From FEN-1219 sp036563665 (lineage in GTDB: Bacteria > Pseudomonadota > Gammaproteobacteria > Steroidobacterales > Rariloculaceae): 64,000 bases of DNA. This document shows, one piece after another, positions 62,140 to 64,000 of this stretch. The stretch is from the NCBI GenBank assembly GCA_036563665.1, contig DATCLY010000018.1:1-64000 (forward strand). The letters run 5' to 3'. Both the position numbers and the translations under genes were made by a program. A model generated the notes under the pieces. It ran no database searches. It was not told the DNA's origin and was given only the letters and a program-made list of their open reading frames with translations. Within the stretch, counting starts at the first letter, position 1, and every line of letters starts with the position of its first letter.

Positions 62140-63537
62140 ATGCCGTCGCGGGCCGGGCACCCGATCGCGGAGCGCCGCCTGCGCGTGGCCGACCGGCTCG
62201 CGCGCTGGCAATGGCTGCTCGAGCAGCCGCTCGTGCCGGTGGCCGAAGGGCGGCTCGTGCGCATGGTGGGGATGACGCTCGAAGCCGTCGGCTGCCGCGT
62301 GCCGGTGGGCGGGCGTTGCCGCATCATCGGCCACGGTCACGATCCCGTCGAGGCGGAAGCGGTGGGCTTCGCGGGCGAGCGGACCTACCTCATGCCCGTG
62401 GGCCCGATCGAGGGCCTGACGCCGAACGCGCGGGTGATGCCCGTCGATCACGCGCAGTTCATCCCGGTCGGCGAGGAGCTGCTCGGCCGCGTGATCAATC
62501 CGCTGGGCCAGCCGCTGGACGACCTGCCGGCGCTGCGCTGCCGGCACCGCGCGCCGCTCGCGGGCCGGCTGCGCAACCCGCTCGGCCGCGATCCCGTGCG
62601 CCGGCCGCTCGACGTGGGCGTGCGCGCCATCAACGCGCTGCTCACGATCGGACGCGGTCAGCGAATCGGCCTGTTCGCGGGCAGCGGCGTCGGCAAGAGC
62701 GTGCTGCTCGGCATGATGGCCCGCTATACGCGCGCCGACGTCATCGTCGTGGGGCTGATCGGCGAGCGCGGCCGCGAGGTGAACGACTTCATCCAGGAGA
62801 TCCTCGGGCCCGAGGGGCTCGCGCGCGCCGTCGTGGTCGTGGCGCCCGCCGACGATCCGCCGCTCATGCGGCTGCAAGGCGCGCGCGCCGCCACGTCCAT
62901 CGCGGAGTACTTCCGCGACGACGGCCGCCACGTGCTGCTGCTCATGGATTCGCTTACGCGCTTCGCGCAGGCGCAGCGCGAGATCGGGCTCGCGATCGGC
63001 GAGCCGCCCGTCACGCGCGGCTACACGCCGTCCGTGTTCGCGGCGCTGCCGCAACTCCTCGAGCGCGCCGGCAACGCCGGGCCGAACGGCGGCTCGATCA
63101 CGGGCATCTACACGGTGCTCACCGAAGGCGACGACGTGCAGGATCCGGTGGCCGACGCCGCGCGGGCCGTGCTCGACGGCCACATCGTGCTCTCGCGGCG
63201 CGTGGCCGAGCGCGGTCGCTATCCCGCCGTCGACATCGAGGCGTCCACGAGCCGCGTGATGCGGGCCGTCGTCGAAAACGAGCACTACGTCCTCGCGCAG
63301 CGCTTCCGCCAGACGTACGCTCGTTACGAACAGAATCGCGATCTCATCACGGTGGGCGCCTACCGCAAGGGAAGCGACCCCGCGCTGGACGAAGCGATCG
63401 CGCTGTTCCCTGGCATGGAGGCTTTTCTCGCGCAGGCGCCGACGGAAGCCGTGAGCTTCGAGCGCAGCCTCGCGGAGCTCGCGCGCGCCGTGGCCGAGCC
63501 GGGCGCCGGCGCGCGCGAAGGGAGTGAAGGGGCATGA
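62140..63537 (+). CDS. fliI: Flagellum-specific export ATPase FliI
   Basis: FliI is the hexameric ATPase of the flagellar type III exporter. From the ATG at 62140, two bases after the fliH stop, it is 465 aa. It shows Walker A GSGVGKS, the type III signature around IGERGREVNDFI, and Walker B LLLMDSLTRFAQAQREI, plus GYTPSVFAALPQLLERAG. It overlaps fliJ by 4 nt. Confidence 0.96.
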   Translation: MPSRAGHPIAERRLRVADRLARWQWLLEQPLVPVAEGRLVRMVGMTLEAVGCRVPVGGRCRIIGHGHDPVEAEAVGFAGERTYLMPVGPIEGLTPNARVMPVDHAQFIPVGEELLGRVINPLGQPLDDLPALRCRHRAPLAGRLRNPLGRDPVRRPLDVGVRAINALLTIGRGQRIGLFAGSGVGKSVLLGMMARYTRADVIVVGLIGERGREVNDFIQEILGPEGLARAVVVVAPADDPPLMRLQGARAATSIAEYFRDDGRHVLLLMDSLTRFAQAQREIGLAIGEPPVTRGYTPSVFAALPQLLERAGNAGPNGGSITGIYTVLTEGDDVQDPVADAARAVLDGHIVLSRRVAERGRYPAVDIEASTSRVMRAVVENEHYVLAQRFRQTYARYEQNRDLITVGAYRKGSDPALDEAIALFPGMEAFLAQAPTEAVSFERSLAELARAVAEPGAGAREGSEGA

Positions 63538-63983
63538 GCGGCAGCGACGATCAAGGCGGGCTCGAGGCGGTCGCGCGCCTCAAGGCGGAGGCGGAGCGCA
63601 GCGCGGCCCTCGCGCTGGCCGCGGCCGAGCGGAAGCTCGCCGAGGAAGAAGCGCGCCTCACGTCGCTGCGCGAGATGGCCGAGCAATACGCGAGCCGCTG
63701 GAGCTTCACCGGCGGCGACCTGCAGCGGCTGCGCGACACGCGCAGCTTCATCGCGCAGCTGCAGGCGGGCGTGCAGGCGCAGACGGCGGCAGTCGAGCAG
63801 CAGCGCAGGATCACCGAGGCCGCCCGCGCCCACTGGGTGGCCGCGCGGCTGCAGCGCGAAGCGCTCGACAAGGTGCTCGAAGAGCGCGCCGCCGCGGAGA
63901 GCCGCCTCGCCGAGCGCCGCGAGCAGCGCCTCGTCGACGACCGCTCCGCGCAGGCGAGCCGCTTCGTCCCCGCGCACGATTGA
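63534..63983 (+). CDS. fliJ: Flagellar export protein FliJ
   Basis: FliJ fits in the FliI hexamer and couples export to the proton gradient. The 149-aa protein is one long coiled coil (LARLKAEAERSAALALAAAERK-like heptads, and LQAGVQAQTAAVEQQRRITEAA), with LDKVLEERAAAESRLAERREQR near the end, typical of FliJ. It overlaps fliI by 4 nt and ends 17 nt before the window edge; fliK would be expected next. Confidence 0.88.
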   Translation: MSGSDDQGGLEAVARLKAEAERSAALALAAAERKLAEEEARLTSLREMAEQYASRWSFTGGDLQRLRDTRSFIAQLQAGVQAQTAAVEQQRRITEAARAHWVAARLQREALDKVLEERAAAESRLAERREQRLVDDRSAQASRFVPAHD

Positions 63984-64000
63984 CGCTTTCGCACCCGCTG

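Overview
The window is GC-rich (about 70 % by eye) bacterial chromosome, densely packed, with no rRNA, tRNA, CRISPR array, insertion sequence or prophage that I can see. Gene content points to a motile gammaproteobacterium: ttcA, an OxyR with the E. coli-type cysteine pair, a FleQ-type flagellar master regulator, CheV, and sigma-54 plus sigma-28 flagellar promoters as in pseudomonads and xanthomonads. A Xanthomonadales/Nevskiales-like lineage is my inference; no taxonomic marker is present to settle it.

Layout. 1-7.9 kb: a truncated secreted G8-domain protein, a MarR regulator divergent from a two-gene RND efflux operon, and oxyR divergent from dps. 7.9-16.4 kb (minus strand): a small secreted protein, an orphan amino-acid-type binding protein, a CNT nucleoside transporter, a DUF4404 protein, two TonB-C-domain proteins, a dual-receiver response regulator and its histidine kinase. 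16.6-23.7 kb: ttcA, a receiver-Ser/Thr kinase, a secreted SRPBCC protein, a fumarylacetoacetate-hydrolase-family enzyme, thrS, gloB and a PilZ protein.

23.9-64 kb is one continuous motility island. On the minus strand lie a small secreted protein, a receptor lacking a sensor domain, and a complete chemotaxis operon (read order STAS-cheY-cheA-cheW-mcp-cheR-cheD-cheB), then flgN, flgM and flgA. On the plus strand follow cheV and flgBCDEFGHIJKL. Next, on the minus strand, fliC-fliD lead into a REC-HPt, a REC-GGDEF-EAL and an HDOD gene. The plus strand resumes with fliS-fliT-tPilZ, fleQ, a receiver-less sigma-54 activator, and fliE-F-G-H-I-J to the window end.

The regulatory logic can be read from the DNA. 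Canonical -24/-12 sigma-54 promoters precede flgA, flgB and the fleR-like gene, as expected for FleQ/FleR control. Five sigma-28 (FliA) promoters with an exact 11-nt spacer (8-nt -35 block, N11, GCCGATAA-like -10) precede flgM, the STAS-che operon, the sensor-less receptor, the small secreted protein and fliC. A sixth candidate with a 12-nt spacer precedes fliS. Two of the sigma-28 -35 boxes are built into the last codons or stop codon of the preceding gene (cheB, flgA). A small family of REP-like palindromes (arms GTGGGAGCGGCT / AGCCGCTCCCAC) sits in the intergenic gaps of the first 24 kb.

I did not find a clearly unprecedented system. The items most worth a second look are: the sigma-28-driven 112-aa secreted protein; the two-component system translationally coupled to a TonB-like protein; the receiver-less flagellar activator; the matching VELF tails on CheD and a receptor; and the oxyR 3' extension that coincides with its antisense overlap with the RND gene.
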